From positions 1 to 5,094 of the forward strand of contig JABFWM010000216.1 in assembly GCA_013362195.1 (NCBI GenBank): 5,094 nt of DNA. Direction: 5' to 3'. The DNA is from Acidobacteriota bacterium (GTDB lineage Bacteria; Acidobacteriota; Vicinamibacteria; Vicinamibacterales; 2-12-FULL-66-21). Every line of letters begins with the position of its first letter. Within the stretch, counting starts at the first letter, position 1. Below the pieces are notes generated by a model. The model was not told where the DNA came from. It saw nothing but the letters and a program-made list of their open reading frames with translations, and ran no database searches. The translations under genes and the position numbers were made by a program. Below are positions 1 to 5,094 of the stretch, one piece after another.

Positions 1-210
1 GAACAGGCGGCCCGCCGGCTGGTGCTGCGCACCAAGGACGCGCGCGTCAGCTTCGTGCTCGCCGCCGATGCCGTCGTCCGTCTTGGCTCGCGCACGCTGC
101 CGGCCGCCGAGCTCGCGGCCCAGAAGGGGCGCCGCGCCAAGGTGCGGTTCACGCAGACGAACGGCAGCAAGACCGCCCACTGGATCGTCATTTCCACCGA
201 GCGCGATTGA
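1..210 (+). CDS. C-terminal end of an unidentified small beta-rich protein (5' truncated by window)
   Basis: The reading frame is open from the first base to a TGA at 208-210, so the gene very probably begins upstream of the window; an in-frame GTG at 22 is only an internal candidate start. The visible 69 residues alternate hydrophobic and polar positions (VSFVLAADAVVRLG, then KVRFTQTNGSKTAHWIVIS), which suggests several short beta-strands. They resemble the OB-like or small beta-barrel repeats of secreted bacterial proteins of the DUF5666 style, but that resemblance is weak and made by eye. No catalytic motif is visible. The stop is 15 bases before the hydrolase start and in the same frame, so the two genes could be co-transcribed. 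Coding is supported by strong G/C at third positions; the function is unknown. Confidence 0.6.
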   Translation, partial: EQAARRLVLRTKDARVSFVLAADAVVRLGSRTLPAAELAAQKGRRAKVRFTQTNGSKTAHWIVISTERD

Positions 211-214
211 AGTA

Positions 215-235
215 CGATCTTCCGCGTGAAGATCG
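215..235 (+). promoter_or_regulatory. Hairpin over the GTG start of the hydrolase gene
   Basis: CGATCTTC (215-222) and GAAGATCG (228-235) are perfect 8-bp inverted repeats separated by a 5-base loop. The GTG start (226-228) sits across the loop/stem boundary, and no clear Shine-Dalgarno lies upstream. If it forms in the mRNA, the hairpin could limit initiation unless ribosomes arrive from the upstream gene, whose stop is at 208-210. The structure is seen directly; a regulatory role is inference. Confidence 0.35.
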
Positions 236-1065
236 CGCTCGTTCAGCAGCACGCCACCCCCGATCGGTCTGACAACATCCGGCGCGGCCTCGCGGCCGTC
301 GACGAGGCGGCCGGCCGCGGTGCGTCGGTCGTCGCCTTCGCCGAGCTCACCTTCGAACCGTTTCATCCGCAACGTCCGGCGATCGGGAACCCGGCGTCGC
401 TCGCCGAAACTGTTCCCGGTCCCACGACCGAGGCGTTCAGCGAGCGGGCCCGGCGCCACGGCCTGGTCATCGTGCTGAACGTGTACGAGCGTGACGGCCT
501 CCGCGCGTTCGATTGCTCCCCGGTGATCGACGCCGACGGCCGGCTGCTCGGGCGCACGCGGATGATCCACATCACCGACTACGCGTGTTTTCACGAGCAG
601 GGCTACTACACGCCGGGCGACACCGGCGCGCCGGTGTACGACACCGCGCACGGACGCATCGGCGTGGCCATCTGCTACGACCGGCACTATCCGGAGTACA
701 TGCGCGCGCTGGCAATCGCCGCCGCCGATCTCGTCGTCGTGCCGCAGGCCGGGGCGGTGGGCGAGTGGCCCGAGGGCCTTTACGAAGCGGAGTTGCAGGT
801 GGCCGCCTTCCAGAACGGCTATTACACCGCGCTCTGCAATCGGGTCGGCCAGGAGGAGTGTCTGACGTTCGGCGGCGAATCGTTCGTCTGCGCGCCGAAC
901 GGGCGGGTCATCGCCCGCGCCGCGGCCGCGCAGGACGCGATTCTCTACGCCGACGTCGATCTGTCGACGACCGCCGCGTCGCACGCGCGCCGCCTGTTCC
1001 TGCGGGATCGGCGTCCCGACCTCTATGCCGAGTGGATTCAGCCGCCGTCGGTGGTGCGGCGATGA
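226..1065 (+). CDS. Carbon-nitrogen hydrolase (nitrilase superfamily), N-carbamoylputrescine amidase-like, atypical active site
   Basis: A 279-residue protein covering a complete CN_hydrolase domain. Family members hydrolyse non-peptide C-N bonds (amides, N-carbamoyl groups, nitriles) in the cytoplasm through a Glu-Lys-Cys triad. Visible here are the start KIALVQ, the first-Glu motif VVAFAELTFEPF (E40), the nucleophile motif GVAICYDRHYPEYMRAL (C150) and the later PQAGAVGEWPE and FQNGYYTALCNRVG blocks. The closest subgroup by eye is N-carbamoylputrescine amidase or beta-ureidopropionase (FHEQGYYTPGD around 122-132, with the auxiliary Glu at E124). The lysine motif, normally YRKxH, reads GRTRMIH, so residue 113 (codon 562-564) is Met. 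The enzyme may have altered chemistry, or a neighbouring Arg may substitute; the substrate cannot be read from the sequence. The GTG at 226 is the only plausible start, because the KIALVQ strand normally begins the fold and an in-frame stop lies 15 bases upstream. The gene overlaps the next by ATGA. Confidence 0.9.
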   Translation: MKIALVQQHATPDRSDNIRRGLAAVDEAAGRGASVVAFAELTFEPFHPQRPAIGNPASLAETVPGPTTEAFSERARRHGLVIVLNVYERDGLRAFDCSPVIDADGRLLGRTRMIHITDYACFHEQGYYTPGDTGAPVYDTAHGRIGVAICYDRHYPEYMRALAIAAADLVVVPQAGAVGEWPEGLYEAELQVAAFQNGYYTALCNRVGQEECLTFGGESFVCAPNGRVIARAAAAQDAILYADVDLSTTAASHARRLFLRDRRPDLYAEWIQPPSVVRR

Positions 1066-1490
1066 GCGCGGCGATCGCGGCACGCCTGGTCGGAACGTGG
1101 AGGCTCGTCTCCTACGAGACCCTCGACGACGGCGCAGAACGGGGCCGTCCCTACGGCGACGCGGTCGGCCGCCTGACATACGACGCCCTCGGCAACATGA
1201 GCGGGCAGGTGATGCGCCCGGACCGCGCGCCGGTGACCAACGGCGAAGGGCGGGCGCAACAGGTGCGCACCGCGTATCTCGGATACATCGCCTACTTCGG
1301 CACCTACCAGGTGGCGAACGACGGCCGGTCGGTCGTGCATCGCGTGGAGGGGTCGCTCAACCCGGGGTGGGTGGGGGGCAATCAGATCCGGGCGCTCCGC
1401 TTCGACGGGGATCGCCTCGTCCTGCAGGCGAAGGTGGAGAAGGGCGACGGCGTCGTTCGCCACGAGTTGACGTGGGAGCGGTGCGCGTGA
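1062..1490 (+). CDS. Lipocalin-like domain protein (Lipocalin_5 type)
   Basis: A 142-residue single-domain protein. The N-terminal LVGTWRLVSYE (9-19) is the G-x-W signature that opens lipocalin-like barrels. It is followed by GRLTYDALGNMSGQVMRPDR, then YIAYFGTYQV and VEGSLNPGWVGGNQIRALRF, the characteristic run of the bacterial Lipocalin_5 (PF13924) family, and the length fits the family. Members are small beta-barrels thought to bind small ligands and are often encoded beside enzymes; no ligand can be named here. There is no signal peptide, so it is probably cytoplasmic. The ATG at 1062 overlaps the hydrolase stop (ATGA, 1062-1065), which supports both the start and translational coupling. 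Co-expression with an amidase-like enzyme hints at a shared small-molecule substrate, which is inference. Confidence 0.88.
   Translation: MSAAIAARLVGTWRLVSYETLDDGAERGRPYGDAVGRLTYDALGNMSGQVMRPDRAPVTNGEGRAQQVRTAYLGYIAYFGTYQVANDGRSVVHRVEGSLNPGWVGGNQIRALRFDGDRLVLQAKVEKGDGVVRHELTWERCA
1474..1478 (+). promoter_or_regulatory. Ribosome binding site (GGGAG) deciding the lipoprotein start
   Basis: GGGAG lies 8 bases before the GTG at 1487 but only 2 bases before the alternative in-frame GTG at 1481. The spacing favours 1487, which also overlaps the previous stop as GTGA. Confidence 0.5.
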
Positions 1491-1951
1491 GGGCGCCCGT
1501 GCCCGCGTGTCTTGCGCGAGTCGCCGTCAGCGCCGTGGTGGCGGCGGCGACGGCGTGCACCGGGATCGAGACGCGCACCGGCGTGTACGCGACGCTCGCC
1601 GAGGCGCGCGCCGCCGGTGCGGTGCAGAGCGGCTGGATCCCCGAAGGGCTGCCGGCGTCGGCGACCGACTTGCGCGAAGCGCATCGCGGCCGGGATCAGC
1701 GCTGGGGTCTCTTCAGCTTTCCGCCTGCCGACGCCGATGCGGTGCGCGCGCTGCTCGCCGCGGAAATCACGGGGCAGCCGCCGGAGTGCACCCCGCCGGG
1801 ACGCCTCGAATGGTGGCCGCGGGTCTTGCGCTCGCCGATGGATCCGGGGCAGCTGAAGGCGACGGCATTGCGCGTCTATCACGGCCGCGACGGCCGACTC
1901 ACCTACGCCGTCAATTGGAATCAGGGGAGAGGGTACTTCTGGAGTGGGTGA
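1487..1951 (+). CDS. Uncharacterised putative lipoprotein
   Basis: A 154-residue protein. The N-terminus has an Arg at 2 and 11, a hydrophobic Ala/Val stretch at 12-23 and a Cys at 24 in the context ATAC. This reads as a lipoprotein signal peptide, though Ala rather than Leu at the -3 position makes the lipobox sub-optimal. After cleavage the mature protein (about 130 residues) would be lipid-anchored in the cell envelope. It contains YATLAEARAAGAV, GWIPEGLPASATDLREAH, RRG-like polar turns, PPGRLEWWPRVL and a C-terminal YAVNWNQGRGYFWSG rich in aromatics. These blocks look like a conserved hypothetical family, but I cannot name it and see no catalytic motif. The GTG start overlaps the lipocalin stop (GTGA), making this the last gene of the left run. 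A hairpin follows about 33 bases after the stop. Confidence 0.75.
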   Translation: MRAPVPACLARVAVSAVVAAATACTGIETRTGVYATLAEARAAGAVQSGWIPEGLPASATDLREAHRGRDQRWGLFSFPPADADAVRALLAAEITGQPPECTPPGRLEWWPRVLRSPMDPGQLKATALRVYHGRDGRLTYAVNWNQGRGYFWSG

Positions 1952-1971
1952 CCGCTTCGGAGTGGCCCACA

Positions 1972-2026
1972 AACCTTTGCGTGGCTTGCCAACCCGCCGC
2001 TCTCGCGACCGTTGGCAAGTGAAGGT

Positions 2027-2027
<1 letters not shown>
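1972..2027. terminator. Compound hairpin between convergent genes, possible bidirectional terminator
   Basis: The inner stem is a perfect 9-bp repeat, CTTGCCAAC (1985-1993) with GTTGGCAAG (2011-2019). Its 17-base loop can itself form a CGC/GCG mini-stem around TCTC. An outer 6-bp stem, AACCTT (1972-1977) with AAGGTT (2022-2027), brackets it across an uneven internal loop. It lies between the lipoprotein stop and the 3' end of the tRNA on the other strand, which is where a shared terminator would be expected. Neither strand has a convincing T-run afterwards, so a Rho-independent mechanism is uncertain; it may instead protect 3' ends or mark tRNA processing. Confidence 0.4.
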
Positions 2028-2102
<75 letters not shown>

Positions 2103-2131
2103 CCCGACTTCCGGCAGTTGGTCGAACCCCA

Positions 2132-2161
2132 AACATACCAACTCGACCACGCGATCGCCAA
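2132..2161 (-). promoter_or_regulatory. Candidate sigma-70-type promoter for tRNA-Phe
   Basis: On the minus strand, TTGGCG (2156-2161) as -35 and TATGTT (2132-2137) as -10 are separated by 18 bases. This would place the transcription start near 2125, giving a leader of about 23 bases before the tRNA 5' end at 2102. The match is moderate and was found by eye. Confidence 0.4.
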
Positions 2162-2219
2162 GACGCACCGCGACGCGGGTGCCGGGCGCTCTTCACGCAA
2201 CTTGTGACGCCCGCCTGCG

Positions 2220-2225
2220 TAAATA
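2220..2225 (+). promoter_or_regulatory. Candidate -10 element (TAAATA) for the FHA/PP2C/kinase operon
   Basis: TAAATA is an AT-rich island in very GC-rich surroundings, 11 bases before the ATG at 2237. No -35 box at the usual 16-18 base spacing is visible; TTGTGA at 2202-2207 is only 12 bases away. If it is used, transcription would begin at about 2231-2237, giving a very short or absent leader. This agrees with the lack of a Shine-Dalgarno before 2237. Confidence 0.3.
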
Positions 2226-2236
2226 TCCCATGGGCC

Positions 2237-3109
2237 ATGGCCTCTCCATCGGAATCGCGGACCTCGTCCGGTGCGCATCGTCCTGCGCGCGATCTCATCG
2301 ACGCTGTCATCAACAGCATGCGGGCGAACCTCGAGCCGCTCAAGTACTCGACGCTCGCGCCCGGCCGCTACGTGGTCTACCTCCATCCGGACGAATATGC
2401 GCGCGTCGAAGGCATCATTCCGGTGCTGCAGGAGCAGACGACGCGGGCGCTTGGCGAAGCCCTGGAGAAACTGAATAGCCGTCCCGCGTACCGCCGATAT
2501 CTGGATCTGATCGTCGGGACGGCGCCGCCGGTCGAGAACGCCGCGCGCGAATGGCAGATCGAGTTCCTGCCGGACCACGACGGCGAGCTCGCGCCGGGCG
2601 ACATCCTGATCCACTCCGAGCTGGTGCTGCCCTCGTCGGCCGAGGAACCGGGCGCCGGCCAGCGGACGCGGCGGATCACGACCGTTCATAGCGGCGATCG
2701 GACGACGAAGCGGGAAGAGACCGTGACCCGTACCCAGCCCGCCGCGGATCGGGCGTTCGCGAAGCTGACGTACCAGGACAACGGCGGCGCGCACACCTTT
2801 GATATCGTGCGCGACTCGGTGACGATCGGCCGCGGCGGGATCGCCTATCGCGCCGACGTGCGGATCGACGCCTCCGTCGACGTGTCGCGTGAGCACGCGC
2901 GGATTCGCCGCGATCCGGCGCGCGGCGCGTTCTTCATCGTCGACCTGAGCACGCTGGGGACGACCGTGAACGGCGTACGGCTGCCGCGAGGCTACGACGT
3001 GGCCGACGGCACGAAAAAGGAGAACGGCGTCGAGACGCCGCTGGCCAGCGGCGCGCGAATCGGGCTGGCCGACACGATTTACCTCGAGTTCGAGATCCTT
3101 CGCCGATGA
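2237..3109 (+). CDS. FHA-domain phosphothreonine-binding protein, FhaA-like
   Basis: A 290-residue cytoplasmic protein. Residues about 20-125 (LEPLKYSTLAPGRYVVYLHP, DEYARV, then a helical stretch) resemble the FhaA N-terminal domain (DUF3662 type), best known beside the PknB/PstP signalling genes of Actinobacteria. A polar, Thr-rich linker follows (about 135-170). A C-terminal FHA domain (about 175-290) binds phospho-Thr peptides. Its key residues are present: G198-R199 in TIGRGG, S217 and H220 in SREH, and N245-G246 in TVNG. A charged loop (about 250-268) is inserted before the last strands. The ATG at 2237 is preferred; a GTG at 2204 would add 11 residues, but would place the AT-rich promoter-like patch inside the gene. 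Neither has a clear ribosome site. It is the first gene of the signalling operon and overlaps the next small ORF by ATGA. The likely role is to recruit targets phosphorylated by the downstream kinase. Confidence 0.88.
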   Translation: MASPSESRTSSGAHRPARDLIDAVINSMRANLEPLKYSTLAPGRYVVYLHPDEYARVEGIIPVLQEQTTRALGEALEKLNSRPAYRRYLDLIVGTAPPVENAAREWQIEFLPDHDGELAPGDILIHSELVLPSSAEEPGAGQRTRRITTVHSGDRTTKREETVTRTQPAADRAFAKLTYQDNGGAHTFDIVRDSVTIGRGGIAYRADVRIDASVDVSREHARIRRDPARGAFFIVDLSTLGTTVNGVRLPRGYDVADGTKKENGVETPLASGARIGLADTIYLEFEILRR

Positions 3110-3201
3110 CCTGGCTGCTGCTGGGACGGTTCGTCGTACTTGCCGCGTTGTTCGCGGTGGCGGCTTCGCTCGCCCTTGCCGCGCTCACCAACCGTGGATA
3201 A
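3106..3201 (+). CDS. Putative 31-residue single-pass membrane microprotein
   Basis: An ATG overlapping the FHA stop (ATGA, 3106-3109) opens a 31-codon frame ending in TAA at 3199-3201. The peptide is MTWLLLGRFVVLAALFAV followed by AASLALAALTNRG. It is almost entirely hydrophobic, one membrane helix with a single Arg at 8 and a short polar Asn-Arg-Gly tail. The frame fills exactly the gap between the FHA gene and the phosphatase GTG (3194), which it overlaps by 8 bases. It has mostly G/C third positions and matches the start/stop overlap style of the window. It could regulate or anchor the signalling proteins, or serve as a translational coupler. No homologue is known to me; the prediction rests on context, composition and hydrophobicity only. 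Confidence 0.55.
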   Translation: MTWLLLGRFVVLAALFAVAASLALAALTNRG

Positions 3202-4837
3202 CGCCGTGCAGGTCAGCAGCGCGCTGAAAGCCGCGGGCGAGAGCCATCCCGGGCTGAAACGTCCGATCAACGAGGACCGCTGTCACTTCGACGCGGGCCG
3301 CGGGATTTTCGTCGTCATCGACGGCGTCGGCGGGCAGGCGGCCGGCGAGAAGGCCGCGGACACCGCGCTCGGGATCGTGCGATCGCGCCTCGAACGCGAG
3401 ACCGGCACGATTGAAGACCGCGTCCGGGAAGCGATTGCGCTCGCGAACAACGAGATCCATCGCCTGGCGTCGCTCCGGCCGGAGTGGCGCGGCATGGCCT
3501 GTGTGCTGACGATTGCCGTCATCAGCAACGGCGACGTCGTGGTCGGCCACGTCGGCGACACGAGGCTCTACAAGCTGCGCGGCGGCGGCCTGACGAAGCT
3601 GACGCGCGACCATTCGCCGGTCGGCGAGCGCGAGGACTCCGGCGAGCTGCCCGAGCGCGACGCGATGGCGCACCCGCGGCGGAACGAGGTCTACCGCGAC
3701 GTCGGATCGGAGCGTCACGATCCCGACGACCCGCAATTCATCGACATCTTCCGGGTGCCGTTCGAGCCCGACGCGGCGCTGCTCCTCTGCAGCGACGGCC
3801 TGACGGATCTCGTGACCGCGACCGCGATCGTCGACATCGTTCGCATCTTCGCCGGGCACCCGTTCGAAGTGGTGCGCGGACTGATCGACGCGGCCAACGA
3901 CGCCGGCGGCAAAGACAACGTGACCGTCGTCTATGTGGAGGGGCCGCGGTTTGCGCAAGGAGAGGACACGCGCGATCTGCGTCCGCGCCGGCCGCCGCTC
4001 GACGACGACGCCATCGTGGCTGCGGCGCCGCGCGAGTCCCACCGATGGCGAACCGCCGCGTTGATCGCGTTGCTCGTTGCCGTGGCCGCGACCGCGGCGT
4101 ACCTGCAGTGGGACCGCCTGCGGTTGCCCGATGTCCTGCGGACGCGCCTGACGTCGCCATCGAGGATCACGGTGCGGTCCGGCCAGTCGATCGCGGCGGC
4201 GCTCCAGGCCGCGCCGCCGGGGTCCGAAGTCGTCGTCGATCCGGGTGAATATCGCGAACGCGTGCGCCTGAAGGACGGCGTGCATCTGCTCAGCCGCGTC
4301 GCCGGCGGCGCCTCGATCCGTCTGCCCGGGGATGCGTCGGAAACCGATGCGGCCGTTGTCGGCGCCGAGATAAGCAGCGCCGCGCTCTCCGGGTTCCGCA
4401 TCGTCGGCGATGCCGCGACGCCGCTCGGCACCGGTGTGATGATTCGGAACGCCAGCGTCGAACTGTCGGACATCGAAATCACCGGCGCCCACACCGCCGC
4501 GATTGAGTATGCGACGGGTGGAAGCGGGTCGCTGACGGGGACCTACCTGCACGACAATCCCGGCGCGGCCGCAATCATCCGCGGCGGCGCCACGCCCCGG
4601 CTGGCGCGCAATGTGTTCGTCCGCAACGCGTCGTCGCAGCGCGCGCCGGGCACGCTGCTCGTCGAGCCGGGGGCGCGGCCGGTGATCGTGGGCAACACGT
4701 TCGAAGGCGTCCGGCCGGATTCGCTCGCGCTGCCTCCGTCGATCGACATCAATCGCGACAACTGGTTCGTCAACGCGCCGGAGCGTCCGGCGGCGCCGGG
4801 GCGGGCACCTCAGCGCGGACCGGGACGAGGACGATGA
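3194..4837 (+). CDS. Membrane-anchored PP2C Ser/Thr phosphatase with C-terminal beta-helix-like extracytoplasmic domain
   Basis: A 547-residue protein in three parts. Residues about 8-250 form a complete PP2C/PPM phosphatase of the PstP/Stp type, which removes phosphate from Ser/Thr using two metal ions. The motifs are RPINED (23-28), VIDGVGG (D43, G44), GHVGDTRLY (D122), LTRDHS (136-141), LLLCSDGLTD (D201) and KDNVTVV (D241), so all metal-binding residues are in place. A basic/acidic linker leads to one membrane helix (about 286-304). Residues about 325-525 (TVRSGQSIAAALQAAP, then repeated short strands such as GVMIRNASVELSDIEITGAH) look like a right-handed parallel beta-helix of the DUF1565/NosD type, placed outside the membrane. 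The tail is Pro/Arg/Gly-rich. The GTG at 3194 overlaps the microprotein stop; a GTG at 3206 is the alternative. The kinase start overlaps the stop (ATGATGA). By PstP analogy it should reverse the action of the neighbouring kinase. Confidence 0.9.
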   Translation: MDNAVQVSSALKAAGESHPGLKRPINEDRCHFDAGRGIFVVIDGVGGQAAGEKAADTALGIVRSRLERETGTIEDRVREAIALANNEIHRLASLRPEWRGMACVLTIAVISNGDVVVGHVGDTRLYKLRGGGLTKLTRDHSPVGEREDSGELPERDAMAHPRRNEVYRDVGSERHDPDDPQFIDIFRVPFEPDAALLLCSDGLTDLVTATAIVDIVRIFAGHPFEVVRGLIDAANDAGGKDNVTVVYVEGPRFAQGEDTRDLRPRRPPLDDDAIVAAAPRESHRWRTAALIALLVAVAATAAYLQWDRLRLPDVLRTRLTSPSRITVRSGQSIAAALQAAPPGSEVVVDPGEYRERVRLKDGVHLLSRVAGGASIRLPGDASETDAAVVGAEISSAALSGFRIVGDAATPLGTGVMIRNASVELSDIEITGAHTAAIEYATGGSGSLTGTYLHDNPGAAAIIRGGATPRLARNVFVRNASSQRAPGTLLVEPGARPVIVGNTFEGVRPDSLALPPSIDINRDNWFVNAPERPAAPGRAPQRGPGRGR

Positions 4838-5094
4838 TGACGACGGTGTTTCAGCGCGTCGGTCCGTTCGAGATCAGCCGGGAAATCGGCCGCGGCGGCA
4901 TGGCCGCGGTGTTTCTCGCGGACGACACGCGCGACGGAAAGAAGGTCGCGCTCAAGCTCGTGCCGCTCGGCGTCGATCGTGACGCGCGCGACATTCTCGA
5001 GGCGGAGCGCACCGGCGCCCGCCTGCAGCAGCGGCTTGCCGAAGCCTGCGGCCTCGTGCCGCGCGTGTACGACGAGGGGGATCAGCCGCCCTAC
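4834..5094 (+). CDS. Hanks-type Ser/Thr protein kinase, N-terminal part (3' truncated by window)
   Basis: The first 87 residues of a eukaryotic-like Ser/Thr kinase; the frame runs off the right edge. After VGPFEISREIG comes the glycine-rich ATP loop GRGGMAAVFLAD (19-30), then VALKLV with the ATP-anchoring Lys at K41. An acidic stretch with E56/E58 is the probable alpha-C helix glutamate, followed by LVPRVYDEGDQPPY, the beta-4 region of PknB-like kinases. The catalytic and activation loops lie beyond the window, so activity and any membrane or sensor domain cannot be judged. The start is ATG at 4834 (GGGA 8 bases upstream) or ATG at 4837 (GAGG 6 bases upstream); both overlap the phosphatase stop at 4835-4837. 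It completes the kinase/phosphatase/FHA module and is presumably co-translated with the phosphatase. Confidence 0.92.
   Translation, partial: MMTTVFQRVGPFEISREIGRGGMAAVFLADDTRDGKKVALKLVPLGVDRDARDILEAERTGARLQQRLAEACGLVPRVYDEGDQPPY

Noticed and set aside
1025..1486. Far upstream start for the lipoprotein gene
   Set aside because: The extension would overlap the lipocalin gene and is Arg/Gly-rich shadow sequence. The GTG at 1487 has a well-spaced GGGAG and begins a signal peptide.
1467..1486. TTGACG as a -35 box for the lipoprotein gene
   Set aside because: It lies inside the lipocalin coding sequence, and no -10-like element follows at suitable spacing.
2117..2149. Imperfect inverted repeat (GGTCGA / TCGACC) upstream of the tRNA
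   Set aside because: Only 6 bp pair across a 17-base gap in GC-rich DNA, which is easily expected by chance.
3140..3193. Upstream TTG extension of the phosphatase
   Set aside because: The extra 18 residues (MPRCSRWRLRSPLPRSPT) are Arg/Pro-rich and unlike a PP2C N-terminus. The same DNA reads as a clean membrane helix in the microprotein frame.
3185..4552. Long 455-codon open frame on the minus strand
   Set aside because: It is antisense to the clear PP2C/beta-helix gene. Its translation is rich in Arg/Ala/Gly/Asp with no recognisable motif, as expected for a shadow frame in GC-rich DNA.

Overview
This 5.1 kb window is GC-rich bacterial chromosome. Coding density is very high, GTG starts are frequent, and neighbouring genes often share a start/stop overlap. 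Gene content and protein style suggest a soil-type Acidobacteriota of the Vicinamibacteria kind; the evidence is a Lipocalin_5-type protein, a nitrilase-fold hydrolase, and an FHA / PP2C / Hanks-kinase signalling cluster. That assignment is inference, because there is no rRNA or marker protein to settle it. No mobile element, CRISPR array or sign of recent transfer was seen.

Left part (1-1951, + strand): a compact run of four co-directional genes. It holds the 3' end of an unidentified small beta-rich protein, a carbon-nitrogen hydrolase (226-1065), a lipocalin-like protein (1062-1490, ATGA overlap) and an uncharacterised putative lipoprotein (1487-1951, GTGA overlap). The hydrolase keeps the family's Glu and Cys but has Met where the catalytic Lys is expected. 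Its GTG start lies in a perfect 8-bp hairpin.

Middle (1952-2236): a compound hairpin lies between convergent genes. It is followed by a complete tRNA-Phe(GAA) with encoded CCA on the minus strand (2027-2102), a plausible minus-strand promoter for it, and the likely promoter area of the right-hand operon.

Right part (2237-5094, + strand): a tightly overlapping Ser/Thr phospho-signalling operon. The order is an FhaA-like FHA protein, a 31-codon single-helix membrane microprotein, a PP2C phosphatase joined through one membrane helix to an extracytoplasmic beta-helix-like domain, and the start of a Hanks-type Ser/Thr kinase cut by the window edge. Together these look like a reversible phosphorylation module: kinase writes, PP2C erases, FHA reads, with a possible sensory or wall-contacting domain outside the membrane. 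The membrane-anchored PP2C/beta-helix fusion and the hidden microprotein are the most unusual parts of the window.
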